Positions 40,757 to 54,400 of a DNA stretch of 64,000 bases are shown piece after piece. A model generated the notes under the pieces. The model did no database searches, was not told the origin of the DNA, and was given only the letters and a program-made list of their open reading frames with translations. How positions within the stretch are numbered: position 1 is the first letter of the stretch; the number at the start of each line of letters is the position of its first letter. Position numbers and translations under genes: made by a program. The DNA comes from Apis mellifera (taxonomy: Eukaryota > Arthropoda > Insecta > Hymenoptera > Apidae): positions 13,224,963-13,288,962 of the forward strand of contig NC_037643.1 of assembly GCF_003254395.2 (NCBI RefSeq), given 5' to 3'.

Positions 40757-42159
40757 GTATGTTTGTCGTTGATTTTAATGCTTTTATTTCAATCTTTAAA
40801 CATTTTGAAATAATGTTTTTACTTAAAAATAATTGTATTTTATTTTTTTAAATCTTCATGCATTTATAACCCTGAAAATTATTGCTTTTTTCATTTATTC
40901 CATGTGCACGCTTTTTGTATGCAAAAATTGAACCTTACGATAGTTTCGTGATTTCTGTACTGTTCTATATTGTTCTATTAAATATGTAACAAAAGAATAG
41001 AATGTATAATAAATGTGACGTAGTTGAATCCGACAAATAGTTGATGAATTAATGTGATTTCCGCTTTTTTTACGGCTTTGCGTGCTTCATCAAATAACCT
41101 TTTTTCTTTATGAATATGGTGACTTTCAAATGTCAGTTCAACATTGTACCGAAATCAAATCAAATTGGGAAAATTCATTACGTGTAAATATTTTAAAAAA
41201 ATGTATATTCGTTCTCAGCTATATGTAGATAGAATTTACGATATTTTTCGTGCATGTTTAATAGATAAAATACCGCAACGTGCAACAGAATTTTAATACT
41301 TTTGTGCATTTAATCTATGCTATATTCTTTATTCTGAAATGGATATTCGATATTTATTTTATATCTTGTTCTTTAATATACTTGTTTTATATTTTATTGT
41401 TTTTACATGATTTTAGATACATACAATCATTTCTTAAAATATATTTTTTTTTAAATATATATATATTTTTTTTTTCATAATTTTTTTTATCTTTAAATAA
41501 AAAGTGTTATGTTAATCTCTAATTAATTGAAAAAAATTTGATTGAAATATGTTCTTAATATGAATATCATAATTTTTAATGTGATTTTAAATATAAATAT
41601 ATCTTATTGAAATGGAATATTTGTTTAGTTACTGGATATTTAGTAATATAATTTATAATATAATAAATAATTTGAAATATTTATTTCATTCTTTAATATA
41701 ATATATATGTATGAAATCTCTTATACTATAATCTGTTGATTTAAATTTTAATAAAAAAAATTATTTCATTTAAAATTAAATAAAATATATTTATTGTCTT
41801 GCATATTTTATATATTTTTAAGTTAAAAAAAAGAATTTTAAATAATTATATTTTTTTCATAAAAGATGTTTAAATTATTTAATTTTTTATTACATATGAA
41901 ATATTAAATTTTTATATAATATAAAAAATATTTTTATTATATTTTTGTATTACTAATAATAAATTTTAAAATAAATTATATAAAAATACAACATTATTTA
42001 TTTCTTATTATTAGAAAAGATTAAGAAATTTTTAAATTTTTAATAAGTTTATTTTATTTGATAACTTTTTTTATTTATTATATTTTTCCTAATAAGATTA
42101 TTTTTTTATTGTGTAAATTTTTTTTATAAATAAATAAAATAAATTTAGATTATAGTACT

Positions 42160-44579
42160 ATGACAACTGATCCAGAGCGTGCTGGAGATAATAGTGAAAT
42201 GGAATCTGTTGAAGATGAAGACGATAACAAAGCTCCAGAGCTTTTTGCTAAAGCTTTAAATAGGTCTGATATGTTAGCTGCTCTACAAGATCGTACTGCA
42301 CCTGGAATAGAGGTATTCAAATTTAATATTGTAAATTATAAACAAATTAAAAAGTTAAAAAAAGAATTTTTTTTATAATAAGAAAAAGATTGTGTTATAA
42401 TCGTAATTTAAACTTTTTGAAATGAAAAATTAAAAATAATTTTATTTAATTTTATTTAACATTTAATTTCACATGAGATTTTTAATATTGAAATTTTGAT
42501 TATTCAAATTTATTTAATGTTTCATATCATATAAAATTTACATATTATAATAATAATAATAACAATAATAAATAATAAATAATACAATAATAATATATAT
42601 GTAGAGATAATTTTTAAAAAAAGTAAATATTATGCAATATTATGTAAAATATTAATTTCAAATCCTAATAATTAATATTTTATTGATATGATTGGTTAAT
42701 ATTATAAATTTTTTAATAAATTAAAAATATTATTATAAAAGAGATTCCATACAAAATTTAAAAAAATATTAAGTTTATATTAAATATTATATTTTTCAAT
42801 GTTATTACTATAAATTTTTAATATTATAATTTGCTTAATTATATATCTAATTTTGTTTTATATTTAATTATATTTCATTCCTTTTTTATTTTATTTAAGT
42901 TAACATATGTTATGAAATTTTTGCTTGATAATTGACTATTAGTAGAAACTAATATGCATTACAGTAGATTTTCATAATGTTTTTTTAATCATTTATATGT
43001 TAAATGTTTCAATCATAATCAAATCAAGTTTCAATCAACTTATGATTAAAATATTGTTTGTAATATTTTTTAATTTTTTATTATATCTTATATCTTTTCT
43101 TAAAAAATCAAAATTTTATAAAATTGATTTAAATATTTTACTTTGAATTAAAATAAAAAAATTAAAATTAGGATATGAAAAATATTATAAATATCATTTG
43201 GATGAAGTATATACTATTATGTTGTCATATTCATCATATTAATCATTTTGATTAATCATTTTTATTATAAATAAAAGAAAAAATAATATTTAAAAGATTA
43301 AAAGATTATTTAAAAATATTTTCAATTTTTAGCAAATGCAGAATCTTCCAGCTCCTGTAAAACGCAGAATTAAAGCTTTGAAACAATTACAATTAGTTAC
43401 AACTAATATTGAAGCAAAATTTTATGAAGAAGTTCATGCCTTGGAATGTGCTTATTATAAAATGTGTGCTCCTCTTTATGAAAAAAGAAGTGAAATAGTA
43501 TCTGGTGTCTATGAACCAACAGATGAACAATGTGTATGGGAGAGTGATGATGATGAAGAAGGATTAACTAATGATTTAAAAACAAAAGTGAATCTCGAAG
43601 ATGATAAAGAACAGAAAAAAGAAGAGTATGATCATTTTGTTTTTATTAAATATAATATTTATTTCATTTTTATTGTTATTATTCATTACATAAATTTTTA
43701 TTTAAAAATAAACGCACTCAATTTTTATTTCAATCATTTCATGTTACAAAAGAATATTTAAAACAAATAAAAAATATTATAATTTCTAAACAATTTTATT
43801 AAGTTGTTTAAAATACTTTCTAAATAGATTTCTTATTATATTTTCTATTCTAATCTATTCTAATAAATTATATTAAATTAATTTTTATTTCAAAGATTTC
43901 TTATTCTAAATTATTTGAAAAATAATAATTAAATATTAAAAATTATCCTCTACATTGATCTTATTAATGAATTATTTTAGAGTTGAAAATGAAGATATTA
44001 AAGGCATCCCAGATTTTTGGCTCACAATATTTAAAAATGTTGAAACATTAGCTGATATGGTTCAGGAACATGATGAAGCAATACTCAAACATTTATATGA
44101 TATTAGAGTGATATTTCTTGATAATCCAATGGTAAGTTGGAAAAATATATAAATATATATCATTTAAATACTATAAAATCAAAAGATTTTATATAATTTA
44201 CATGCATAAAAATAATTAGATACATATATAAATCTTATATAGTTAAAAATAATAAATAAAAGATATAAAGTAAAAAAAAATTTCATTAAAGATAATGAGA
44301 TTTTTTATAGGGCTTTGTTCTTGAATTCCATTTTGCGCCAAATGAATACTTTTCTAATTCAGTTTTAACAAAGGAATACATTATGAAGTGTACCCCTGAT
44401 AAAAATGATCCTTTTAGTTTTGAAGGACCTGAAATATACAAATGTAAGGTAAATGTTGTTTTTAATTTCAATTTATATGTTTATAAATTATATACATCTA
44501 TATTATTCTTTATTTTCTAATAATATTTATTTGAAAGTATTTAAAATTTACGATATATGTATATATGTATATATGTATG

Positions 44580-44625
<46 letters not shown>

Positions 44626-45493
44626 AATTATTTCTATAGGGATGCGTAATTGATTGGAAGAAAGGAAAGAATGTTACAGTAAAAACTATAAAAAAAAATC
44701 AGAAACATAAGTCTCGAGGGTCCATACGAACAGTAACAAAAACTGTTCAGAACGATTCTTTTTTCAATTTTTTCAGTCCACCAATTGGTAAAAATACAAT
44801 TAACAATATTTTATTTTATATTTTATATTTTCATATTAAAAATACATTCGTTATTTATTACAAATTATTCTTTTAGTGCCAGAAGATTCTGAAGCAGAAT
44901 TAGATGATGAAACTCAAGCTTTATTATCCAGTGATTTTGAAATTGGTCATTATATTAGGGAACGTATAGTTCCTAGAGCTGTATTGTATTATACAGGTAT
45001 TTTATACATTATATATTTATTTTATACATCAAAATATATACCTTTAATAATAAATTATAAAAATTATAGAATATTTACAATTAATTTTTGTAATTCTTTC
45101 GAAAGTAATATTTTTTACGAAAATAAAAATATTTTTATTTCAAACATTAATTAGTTAATTATAATTACTGAAATGAAAAATATAAATTTTATTTAAATTT
45201 TAATCAAAAAAAAATTTTAAATCAAACCAAATAATATATTAAAAGATGCATATTAATACTAAATTTAATTCAATAAAATATTATTATAAACATAAAATTA
45301 ATAATAAATAAAAGAAATAATCAATATTTCAGGAGAAGGTTTAGAAGATGAAGATGAAGATTACGAAGAAGAAGAAGGTGATGAGGATGACCCTGAGGAA
45401 GAAGATGAAGATGATGAGGAGTCTTCTCCAAATAATGCACCACCAGGTGGGAAACAACAGGGAACAGATCCTAATGACTGTAAACAACAGTAG
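42160..45493 (+). CDS. Nap1: Nucleosome assembly protein 1 (Nap1, NAP1L1/4-type)
   Basis: Histone H2A-H2B chaperone that shuttles histones and assembles or disassembles nucleosomes. Seven exons: 42160-42312, 43333-43625, 43981-44131, 44311-44448, 44640-44787, 44877-44996, 45333-45493; 387 residues, the usual family length. Landmarks in order: LPAPVKRRIKALKQLQ and EAKFYEEVHALE of the long dimerisation helix; YEKRSEIVSGVYEPT; GIPDFWLTIFKNV; LKHLYDIRV; GFVLEFHFAPNEYF; CVIDWKKGKNVTVKT; SFFNFFSPP; ETQALLSSDFEIGHYIRERIVPRAV. A long Glu/Asp tail follows exon 7. The last four residues are CKQQ, the prenylation-type ending also found in vertebrate NAP1L1. Exon 2 ends GA|gtatga and exon 3 starts with A, restoring Glu. 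Start is the first ATG of the exon, followed by an acidic N-terminal tail. A leader exon probably lies at 40690-40756. Confidence 0.95.
44585..44622. repeat. (TA)n microsatellite
   Basis: Nearly pure TA run in Nap1 intron 4, preceded by TATG units and ending about 17 nt before the exon 5 acceptor, so its length may affect the branch-point region. Confidence 0.85.
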
Positions 45494-47461
45494 AATTACA
45501 TACAGATTAAACTAAGAAAAAAAATTGTCCGTGCGTACAGTAAGCGACAACATACATACACAAACACTAACGAAACTTGACCGATAACTGCCTAGATATC
45601 CTGCACCAGTGGCTCCAACGTAATCCTGTTTGTATCAATCATCTAATCATATCATATCTCCTATTCCAGATCAAGCCTAGACTCTTCGACATACCGGTGA
45701 AAAAAAAATTATGCGTATCCTCCCTTTATCCAACGTTGACGATGAATAGAAAATATGGCTTATTAACAGCCTAAGATTTAATGTCATATAAGTATAAATG
45801 AATTGCGCTCTCCGCTCCACGTAATCATTGTCATTTTTAATTGCTTCATTTTATACTATTGTTACGTTTATATACAAACAAGAAAGTTAGTTGAATTTTT
45901 TTTTAAAACGCACGTTGACCTATGAAGAAATTTTTGGGTACTGTTAAAGCATTTTTAATACAAAAAATTGAAAAAAGCAAACAGCAGACAGCGCTTTGTT
46001 TCTTCTTGTCGTATAACAAACATATAGTGCCATTTTCCTCTCCTGTTTCTTTTTTTTTTTTTTTTTTTCTCTCTCCACTTTTTTTTTAATTGTTATTCTC
46101 CTTTAAGTTCTTAGTATTCCCTTAAGTTACATAAAGTCTTTTTATACGGTTTTATACTAAATTGTTTTCATTTCAATTTGTTATGGATTTGAATTATACT
46201 GGATTTTGAAACTGATCAAACTTGTCTATATTACCTTTATAATAAGTTTTATAAAGTTTCATAAAATACTTCAATCATATTTAAGATCTAAGTTAAATAA
46301 ATTTTGATAATATTAAAAAGGTAAGTATTAAAAAATATATTATTTAAAAATTTTTTTATTATATTATTATTAGTATTTTTTGCATTAAAAATACAAATTT
46401 TTAAAAAGTTATAAATGATTATTTATAATTATTTAATATATATAATATATATGTAATAAATATATACTATATATATATTTATATAACTCGAACGTTTATA
46501 AAGTTTGGACATCTTTAGAAATTTTAAACATTAAATAATCTAAATAATTGAGATGCAAACATCGATTTTGATATATAAATGAAATGAGATAAAAATAATG
46601 TGAAAAAACAGCTTAATTAACAATATTATATTACTATATTATGATTCTCACCGAATATATAATAAAAAATGTAAACATTAAATTTAAATTAAAATTTTAC
46701 ATGATTTTAAATATACAATTGAATTTATTAAAATTTTATCGTAATATAATAAGTAATATAATAATATATATCAAGATATATAAAAAAAAATTTTTTTAAT
46801 TTTTTATCTTATATATCTAATGCGATAACTTGAATAAATATTTTAAACTCTTCTTTAAGCACTTCATTGAAATGTTTGATTATGGATAATTGATAAATTA
46901 ACTTGAAAAATAAAATATATTTTTATGTATCAATTTTTGTTTTTATTTCGTTATTTAGAATTTTTACGAAAAAAATATATTATATTTTTATAAACATCTT
47001 ATATTATGTAATTATATTATATTATGTGCTTTTTTTAAAGATATAACAAATTTATTTTTTATTTTCTATTTTTAATTAATACATTTTTTTAAAAAAATGG
47101 AAACTATGGATGAGAAACGGATTATTTATGATAATATTACTTTTTATTTAACGAGATATTAAAATCGATTTTAATATTTCTTTTTCTTTAATAACAGAAC
47201 ATAAGTAATTTTAAAGATATTTTAAAAAATATTTTCTTAAGTGTCAATGAATATAAAATGCGATTTTCTGAAATAAAAAATACATTGAAATCACATTCAG
47301 TGACATCTTTGAAGCTGCATAATAATTAAATTTACAGGTCATTGCTACTTGACTTTTTGTAATTTAACGGAATGATAATTTTACTTGTGATAATGCAATA
47401 CTGAAGTGTATTGATAAGCATTATTTTTTTTTTTTTTTTTTGTAAGCAAAGATAATTGTGA
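45494..47461. other. Nap1 3' UTR and spacer before AMDHD2
   Basis: The first 0.6 kb is GC-richer and probably Nap1 3' UTR (it includes a pyrimidine tract with about 20 T at 46050-46070); AATAAA hexamers occur near 46296. From about 46320 the sequence is plain A/T-rich spacer with no exon that I can support. The AMDHD2 promoter is presumably within 47280-47460. Confidence 0.55.
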
Positions 47462-50368
47462 ATGATTTGTGAAGTTAACATGTCTCAAAAAGATCAACAA
47501 ATTTTAAAACAATTTTATAATTGTTGTATTTTACGTGATGGAAAAATTTTAAACGAAGATTTGTGGGTTCGTGATGGGAAAATTGTAAATCCAGAGAAAA
47601 TTTTTTATGATGAAAAGATAAAACCAAATATAAGAATCAATTGTAACGGAGCGTTAATTTCTCCTGGGTACATTGATCTTCAGATTAATGGTAAATCAAT
47701 AATAAGTTGAAATAGAAATATAAAATTTATTTTATTTGCATAAATTTTTTTTTTTTACATTAAAATTATTATCTATATTTTTACTATAATTTTAATAAAA
47801 AATTTTTATTTTTGAATAAACATTACAATATTGTATAAAAATTAAATAATATCATATTAATTTTAGATAGCATACTGTATTTTAAAATATTTGTAAATAT
47901 AATAGAATGAATATTTGTATAATGTTATTATAATAAATAATAATTTAATTATATTATGGAAATTATTATATATATAATTATAATTTGTAATTATTATTTT
48001 ATTTATTTTAGGCGGATTTGGCATAGATTTTACACATAATGTAAACAATGTACAAGAAGGAATTAATAAAGTAGCCAAAAAATTATTAGAATTTGGTGTA
48101 ACATCATTTTGTCCAACTTTGGTTACGTCACCTAGTGAAACTTATCATAAAATAATTCCAAATATTAAGAGAACCAAAGGTGGAAAACATGGTGCAACTG
48201 TATTAGGTATTCATTTAGAAGGACCATTTATTAGTCCAAGTAAAAAAGGAGCTCATTTAGAGTGTCACATAAAACAATTTGAAAAAGCAAGTTTTACAAT
48301 TATTTTCAATATATATCTGATATTGTGTTATGATTTTAAACATTTAGATTCTTATTAATATTTTTTATTATTTATCTCAATATAAATTTAGGGTTACAAG
48401 TCATTAACTGATATGTATGGAAGTTTAGAAAATGTGAGTCTTATTACATTGGCACCTGAACTTCCCAATACCCAGTCTGTGATCATAGAATTATGTAAAA
48501 GAAATATTAAAGTTTCTCTTGGTAAGAAATAAATTATCATTTTTATTAATTTAATATCATTGTAAATTTAAATATTTTAGGACATTCTATAGCAAATTTG
48601 AAAGAAGGAGAAGAGGCTGTAAAAAATGGAGCATCCTTTATTACTCATCTTTTTAATGCAATGTTACCAGTAATTATATAAAATATGAGAATTAATTTAT
48701 AATTAATTATTTTATAAAAAATACAATATTATAAAGTAAATAATAAATTTATATTTATAGTTTCATCATAGAGATCCAGGATTAGTTGGTCTCTTAACAT
48801 CTGATCAAATCTTTCCTGGAAGAATTATCCATTATGGTATAATTGCAGATGGTATTCATACTCATCCAGCTGCATTACGTATAGCTCACAGAACTCATCC
48901 TGAAGGCTTGTATATTTTTTACTATTACCATTTATTTTTCTTTTACACACATATATATTTATTCAATCATTTTTGTTCTTAAACTCAATTCTTATATTTT
49001 TTTGAAATTATTTAAATTATGATAATAAATTTACTTGAATTTTTCTATACTATAATAATTATCTATGTAATTCTAATTTATCTATTTAATAGATAATTTA
49101 ATAAATAATTAAATTTTATATTTTAGGATTAGTTCTAGTTACTGATGCATTGTCAGCATTAGGTTTAGAAGAAGGAGTACATCAATTAGGACAGCTTAAA
49201 ATCGAAATACGTTCGGGACGTGCATATATTGCTGGAACAGATACACTGTGTGGAAGTACAGCGGAAATGACAAAATGTGTTCGTCATTTCAAAGAAGTAA
49301 CAGGTAGTTTAAATATTATATATATATATATAATATTTGTCATATGGATTTTTTTTTATTTAAATTAACTTTTGCACTCCAACGGTAATTCTCGGTCACC
49401 ACTTGAATTAATGCCAGCAGTGATTAGCATCACTTGCATTGATGCGGGAACAATATTTATGTTTGATTTTTTTAGAATTTTAGAATATCGCTTCATAAAT
49501 AGATTTCTAAGCTCTTTACGTATAATCTTATGAAATGTAGAATAATATATTGTTAAATGACTAGATTTTTTATCTCAAATTAGACCGTGATCGTGGGTAC
49601 AGACGACATCTTCGGGTCTGAGTTTGACAGTCGTGGTAATAGAAATATTATTTTCAAAGTTTTTGAGTTTTGTAAGGATGAAATAAGTTAATGAAATTAA
49701 GCTCAAGTAAAGATGAATTTGATTTTTCGTTTTAATGACGAAATTACTTCTATTCATAAAGAAATTAACGATAGAGAAAATCATGATGAACATGGAAATG
49801 AAATAAGAAAGCGAAAAATAAGAATAATAGATAATGAATGTGAAAACAATAGTTGAAGTGAAGATATCGCAGAAAATACAGAAAATTCCAAGTGGATAAT
49901 ATGCACAGAATCGGAAAATATACCGCGAAGAATACAATTTATATCCGACGAAAAATCTGCAGAATTGCAAATATTTTCGATTACAAATGAATCATTAGAT
50001 TTTTTTTAAACTATTTCTTACTAATGAACTTATTAATGAAATAGTGCGCAAAGCAAATAATTATGCAATAAAAAATTAGAAAGAAAAGTACACAAATCGA
50101 AGATGCATCTTGATGATTGCTTCATAAAATATCGCACAAAGCAGTAATATATTTTTAATAAATTTTCTGTTTTCTAGGCTGTTCAATAGTAGAAGCTTTA
50201 GAAGCAGCAACTCTTCATCCGGCAAAAACTCTCGGTATTGAAAAAACGAAAGGAACTTTGAATTATGGGGCAGATGCTGATATAGTAATGTTAGATAATG
50301 ATTTAGAATTATTGTCAACATGGATATCAGGAGAATGTGTTTATAGTAAACATAAATGCTGCCGATAA
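47462..50368 (+). CDS. AMDHD2: N-acetylglucosamine-6-phosphate deacetylase (AMDHD2/NagA)
   Basis: Hydrolyses GlcNAc-6-phosphate to glucosamine-6-phosphate and acetate in amino-sugar recycling; cytosolic amidohydrolase. Exons: 47462-47690, 48012-48286, 48392-48521, 48581-48669, 48761-48905, 49127-49303, 50178-50368; 411 residues, as in the human enzyme. Landmarks: CILRDGK and LWVRDGKI; SPGYIDLQINGGFGIDF; GVTSFCPTLVTS; HLEGPFIS with metal-ligand Glu146; VSLGHS (His213); FITHLFNAM (His234); FHHRDPGLVGLLTSD; YGIIADGIHTHP; LVLVTDA with catalytic Asp296; CGSTAEM; LEAATLHPAKTLGIEKTKG; GADADIVMLD. All expected active-site residues are present. Introns 2 and 5 appear to use GC donors (see findings). 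A second in-frame ATG at 47480 could be the start, giving 405 residues. Confidence 0.93.
49370..49990. other. GC-richer island inside AMDHD2 intron 6, possible decayed insertion
   Basis: Intron 6 (49304-50177) is much longer than most of its sisters, and its central part is clearly richer in G and C than the flanking intron. Plus-strand fragments such as TVIVGTDDIFGSEFDSRGNR read open for about 40 codons but are then stopped, and the 131-codon minus-strand frame is hydrophobic and A/T-driven. It may be a degraded mobile element. I cannot name one, and I see no clear inverted repeats. Confidence 0.25.
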
Positions 50369-51425
50369 AATATATTATTTGAATAAATGTGATTCGAAAT
50401 ATGATTCCACGAAATTATCGAAATTATTGTTAATATTATTCGAAATGGTGGCGGAATTGATTTTATAAATACTAATTGTTTATCTAGAAAATTGTATAAA
50501 TTGTATAAATATTCAATTTATAACATTTATATCTCAAATATCACAATTTTCTTGCACAATGGCTGTAAATATTGTTGTAATTATATTTTGTTCATTTATG
50601 TATTCATATTATACGTATATTTTGTATAAAAAGTTTTTTAAAAATGTATATTTTACTATACATATAGAAATTAAATTTAAGTTTTATTATTGACGAAATA
50701 AAAGTGAAATTTATATTTATATCTTTATAACAAAAGACAAAAAAGTTTTTATAATTTTTGTCTTGAAATTAAAGATATACTGATAAGATATACATGAGAT
50801 ATAGATAAAATATATTCATTTTAAATAAAGATTAATTCCATTAGTTTAATTTATAAGATATTTAAATAAGAAAGTTTTAAAATAATAAATAAAGTATTAT
50901 TTTTTATATCATTTATTAAAAAATATATTTAATCAAATTGTATATAAAATATAAGTTTAATTTTTTTTTTAATAATATTTATTTCGTCTTGTTTTCAAAA
51001 ATCAATACATTTAAAATAAATAAAAAGGGAAATTTATTTGCTATTATTCATTTCATAAATATAAATGTTATGTGAAAAATATCATCTATAATTAATATTA
51101 TCTGTATTCATAATTATAATTTGTGCCAAAAATAAAATTATATGATTAATTTAATATATTTAACAATATTTTTATTTTTAATAACATATTTTAATATTTA
51201 ACAACACTAATATTTTAATTATGCAATATTTTGTAGTTATTTTAGCAAAGCGTTAGAAAATAATTTATTTATATGAAAAATAATTATTTTTCAATGAAAT
51301 TTTATGTTATTATATTGCTCATCATTTTGTTATGTTGCTATTTTGTTATATATTGATCATTATATTATTAATTTATTTATAAAATAAAATAATGATTAAA
51401 ACTGAATTACATAAAATTTTTTATA
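50369..51425. other. Tail-to-tail spacer between AMDHD2 and the CIMAP gene
   Basis: Holds both 3' UTRs. A likely AMDHD2 poly(A) signal AATAAA is at 50697-50702. For the minus-strand neighbour, a reverse AATAAA (TTTATT, 51372-51377) lies about 50 nt past its stop. The remainder is A/T-rich without features. Confidence 0.6.
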
Positions 51426-54400
51426 TTAATAAACGGCATCCTTCAAATTGCATATATACGGCGAATGTCTAATACCAAATGAATGTGCTGGAGGAATGTC
51501 AAGAATTACCTGCAAAATAAATATTTCATAAAAAATTAATGCTCTAATATAAAATCCAATCATGAATTATTTTTAAAATTGAATTAAAATTCCAAAAATT
51601 TTATTTTTCAATATAAAAGTATCGAGATTCTTAAAATTCATCAATCAAAATATTTTTACATACATACATCTTATTAAATTATATAAATTAAAAAGTATAT
51701 CTATAATATAGTCCATATTTATTATTTATTAAATTTATCTATGAATTTCAATTTTTTATGTTGAGATTTTCCGGATTTTTATCCAATACGAACTCATAAT
51801 TTCGAGTTCTTGTATATCTTCAAAAATAATATAATTTATTCAAATGAAATCTATTAAAAAAATTTTAAAACTTTTGAATTGTTTAGTTACATTAATTATA
51901 TTAAAATAGATTAGAAAAAAATTAGAAATACTTTTTCTGGACAATGTGCACCAGGTCCTGGAATTTGCGAATGATCGTCAGGCAGTTGATAACGAGCACT
52001 TATACTGTAAGCAGGACTTTTTATTCTAACTGAATCCGGTTTAACAGCTTCATATGTTCCAGGTCCAGGAACTAAAATGCGATCATCAGTAGAATCTTTT
52101 TGTCTACCGGATATTGAATAAGCTGGTGCTGTTTTTTTATTTCCTTCCTTTGTTCCGCCGAGAGTAGAAGGAATATTATAAACATTTGGAGCTAAAACAT
52201 AATAAACATAAAAACAAAATATTTATAATATTATATTAACAAAAGTTAATATAATTTTTTTAATAGTGTAAAAACTAAAATCTTTCATAATTACGATTAA
52301 AAAAATTATTATTATGATAATTATGTAATTATATAATATGTATTATGATTAATTTAATTAATTTTAAAGTATATGAAAAAATTTATTTTTCTTTTTTAAA
52401 TAAGAAATATTAAATGGTATTATGTTACAAATACATAATAAGAATATTTTTTATCTTGAATAATAAATGCTACTTTCATGATATATTTACAGGAAATTTT
52501 ATGAGAAAAACGTGCGATGCAAAAAAGAAAATGATAATAAAAAAATGGAAAAAAAATAAGCGAATCTTATAAATTTACCTGGAATATCATTTGATTTATT
52601 TATATTTGTTCTAAGACCAAAAGTAAATAGCAATGCTTTTTCTAATAAAAGCATAGCTTTCTCTGGACTATATTCACCAGGACCTTTAAACCAAATATTA
52701 AATCTATTTAGCAAATACAAGAAACAAAAAATACATTAAATTTCATATACTATACCTGGTATAGAATTTGTTTCATGTATTTCAGTCTTAATTCCAAAAC
52801 TATATTGGGGTGATTTATTTAAATTTACCTTTTCAGGATGGTAACTTCCTGGAGCTAGATTTTTAATATATTAAAGCAAGTAACTTTTATATATTAAACT
52901 ATAAATTCTATTTATAAATTTTATATTTAATAAATAATAATATAAATAATAATATAAAAATAATATTTAATATTACTCACCAGGTAAATCATTATTTTTT
53001 TTTAAAGATGTTTTTAAGCCAAATGAATATTGTGGCGATTTATCTAAATTGACTTTTTCTGGAGAATAAGTACCAGGAGCTACAAAGTAAAAAAGAATAC
53101 TGATGCAATGTTAAAAAATATAACGAAAAAATATTTCAATTTATACATAAATTATAACATGATACATGTTATAAGACATATAATCAAAAAATAATTTTAT
53201 AATTATAAATATTATTAATGATTTTTATTTACAATATTTTTATATTTTCATATGTTTATATACGATTATTTAAAATAAAATATATAAAATTTAAAAAATT
53301 TTAATATTAAGTGAAATTTATAAAAAGCTTATAATTTTAAAATTAATTAGGTATTTAATTAATATATTCAACAATAATATTAGATATTAATTATAAAGTT
53401 ATAAAGTTATAAAATTATAAGCAAGAAAAAGAAATTTGTAAAAGAAAAAAGCAAAAGCTTTGACATGTTTCAAAATAAAAATTGGTATATATATTAGAAG
53501 CTTATAAGATTTTCATTAAAGAATGTTTTAAATTTTGGAATAGCTGCTATTAATAATTTGTTAATCAACACCATTACCTGGTGTATCTCTAGGTTTATCC
53601 AAAGGTTTTCTATTACCAAAACTGAAATAAGGTTTATGTTCCAAATTTACTATTTTCTCTGGATAGTAATCAACAGGGCCTACCAAAGCAATCAAAACAT
53701 TAGTTGTTTCTACAGAATGTTAAAACCTATACCAATGAACTTTCAAAATAAGAAGCTTCAGCAATTTACCAAATAAAATTCACCTGGATTTTCATTGAAC
53801 TTTCTTGGTAATCCTTTACCAGATAAACTGAATTGAGGACCTTTGTCTAAATTTATTTTCTCAGGACTATATGTTCCTGGTGCTATTAGAAAAATTAAAT
53901 ATAAGAAGACATTAATCTAAAACAATAATATATTAAATAATAATCAATATAAAAAATATTAAAAAAAAATAAAAAATATTCACCTGGATTATTGTTTGGT
54001 TTTTCTGAAATCCCTTTCCCATACAAACTATATTGTGGACCTTTATTTAAATTTACTTTCTCAGGACTATATGTTCCAGGTGCTTTAAAATTAAAAAATA
54101 TCATAAATTCTATCCAGTAAGAATTTAATTAAAAAATTTTATATAATTAAATAATAATAAAATAAATAAATACAAAATAATAAAGAAATAAGAAATTTAG
54201 ATTTATACTAACCAGGAATATCATTTGGTTTTTCAGAAAGTCCTTTACCACTTAAACTATATTCTGGACCTTTATTCAAATTTATTTTTTCTGGACAATA
54301 ATCTCCAGGTGCTATAGAAAAATAATAAAAAGTCAATAAAGTAATCAATTCTTTTATAAATTTCTTTACTGACAAATGAAAAAATAATAATAAAAATAAT

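Noticed and set aside
48291..48391. Conventional GT-AG version of AMDHD2 intron 2
   Set aside because: It would shift the frame and reach a TGA within six codons of exon 3, while the GC donor restores the conserved protein.
49575..49970. 131-codon hydrophobic minus-strand frame in AMDHD2 intron 6
   Set aside because: Phe/Ile/Tyr-rich composition is what A/T-rich DNA gives by chance; no family motif, start context or splice support. The block itself is kept as a finding for its composition.
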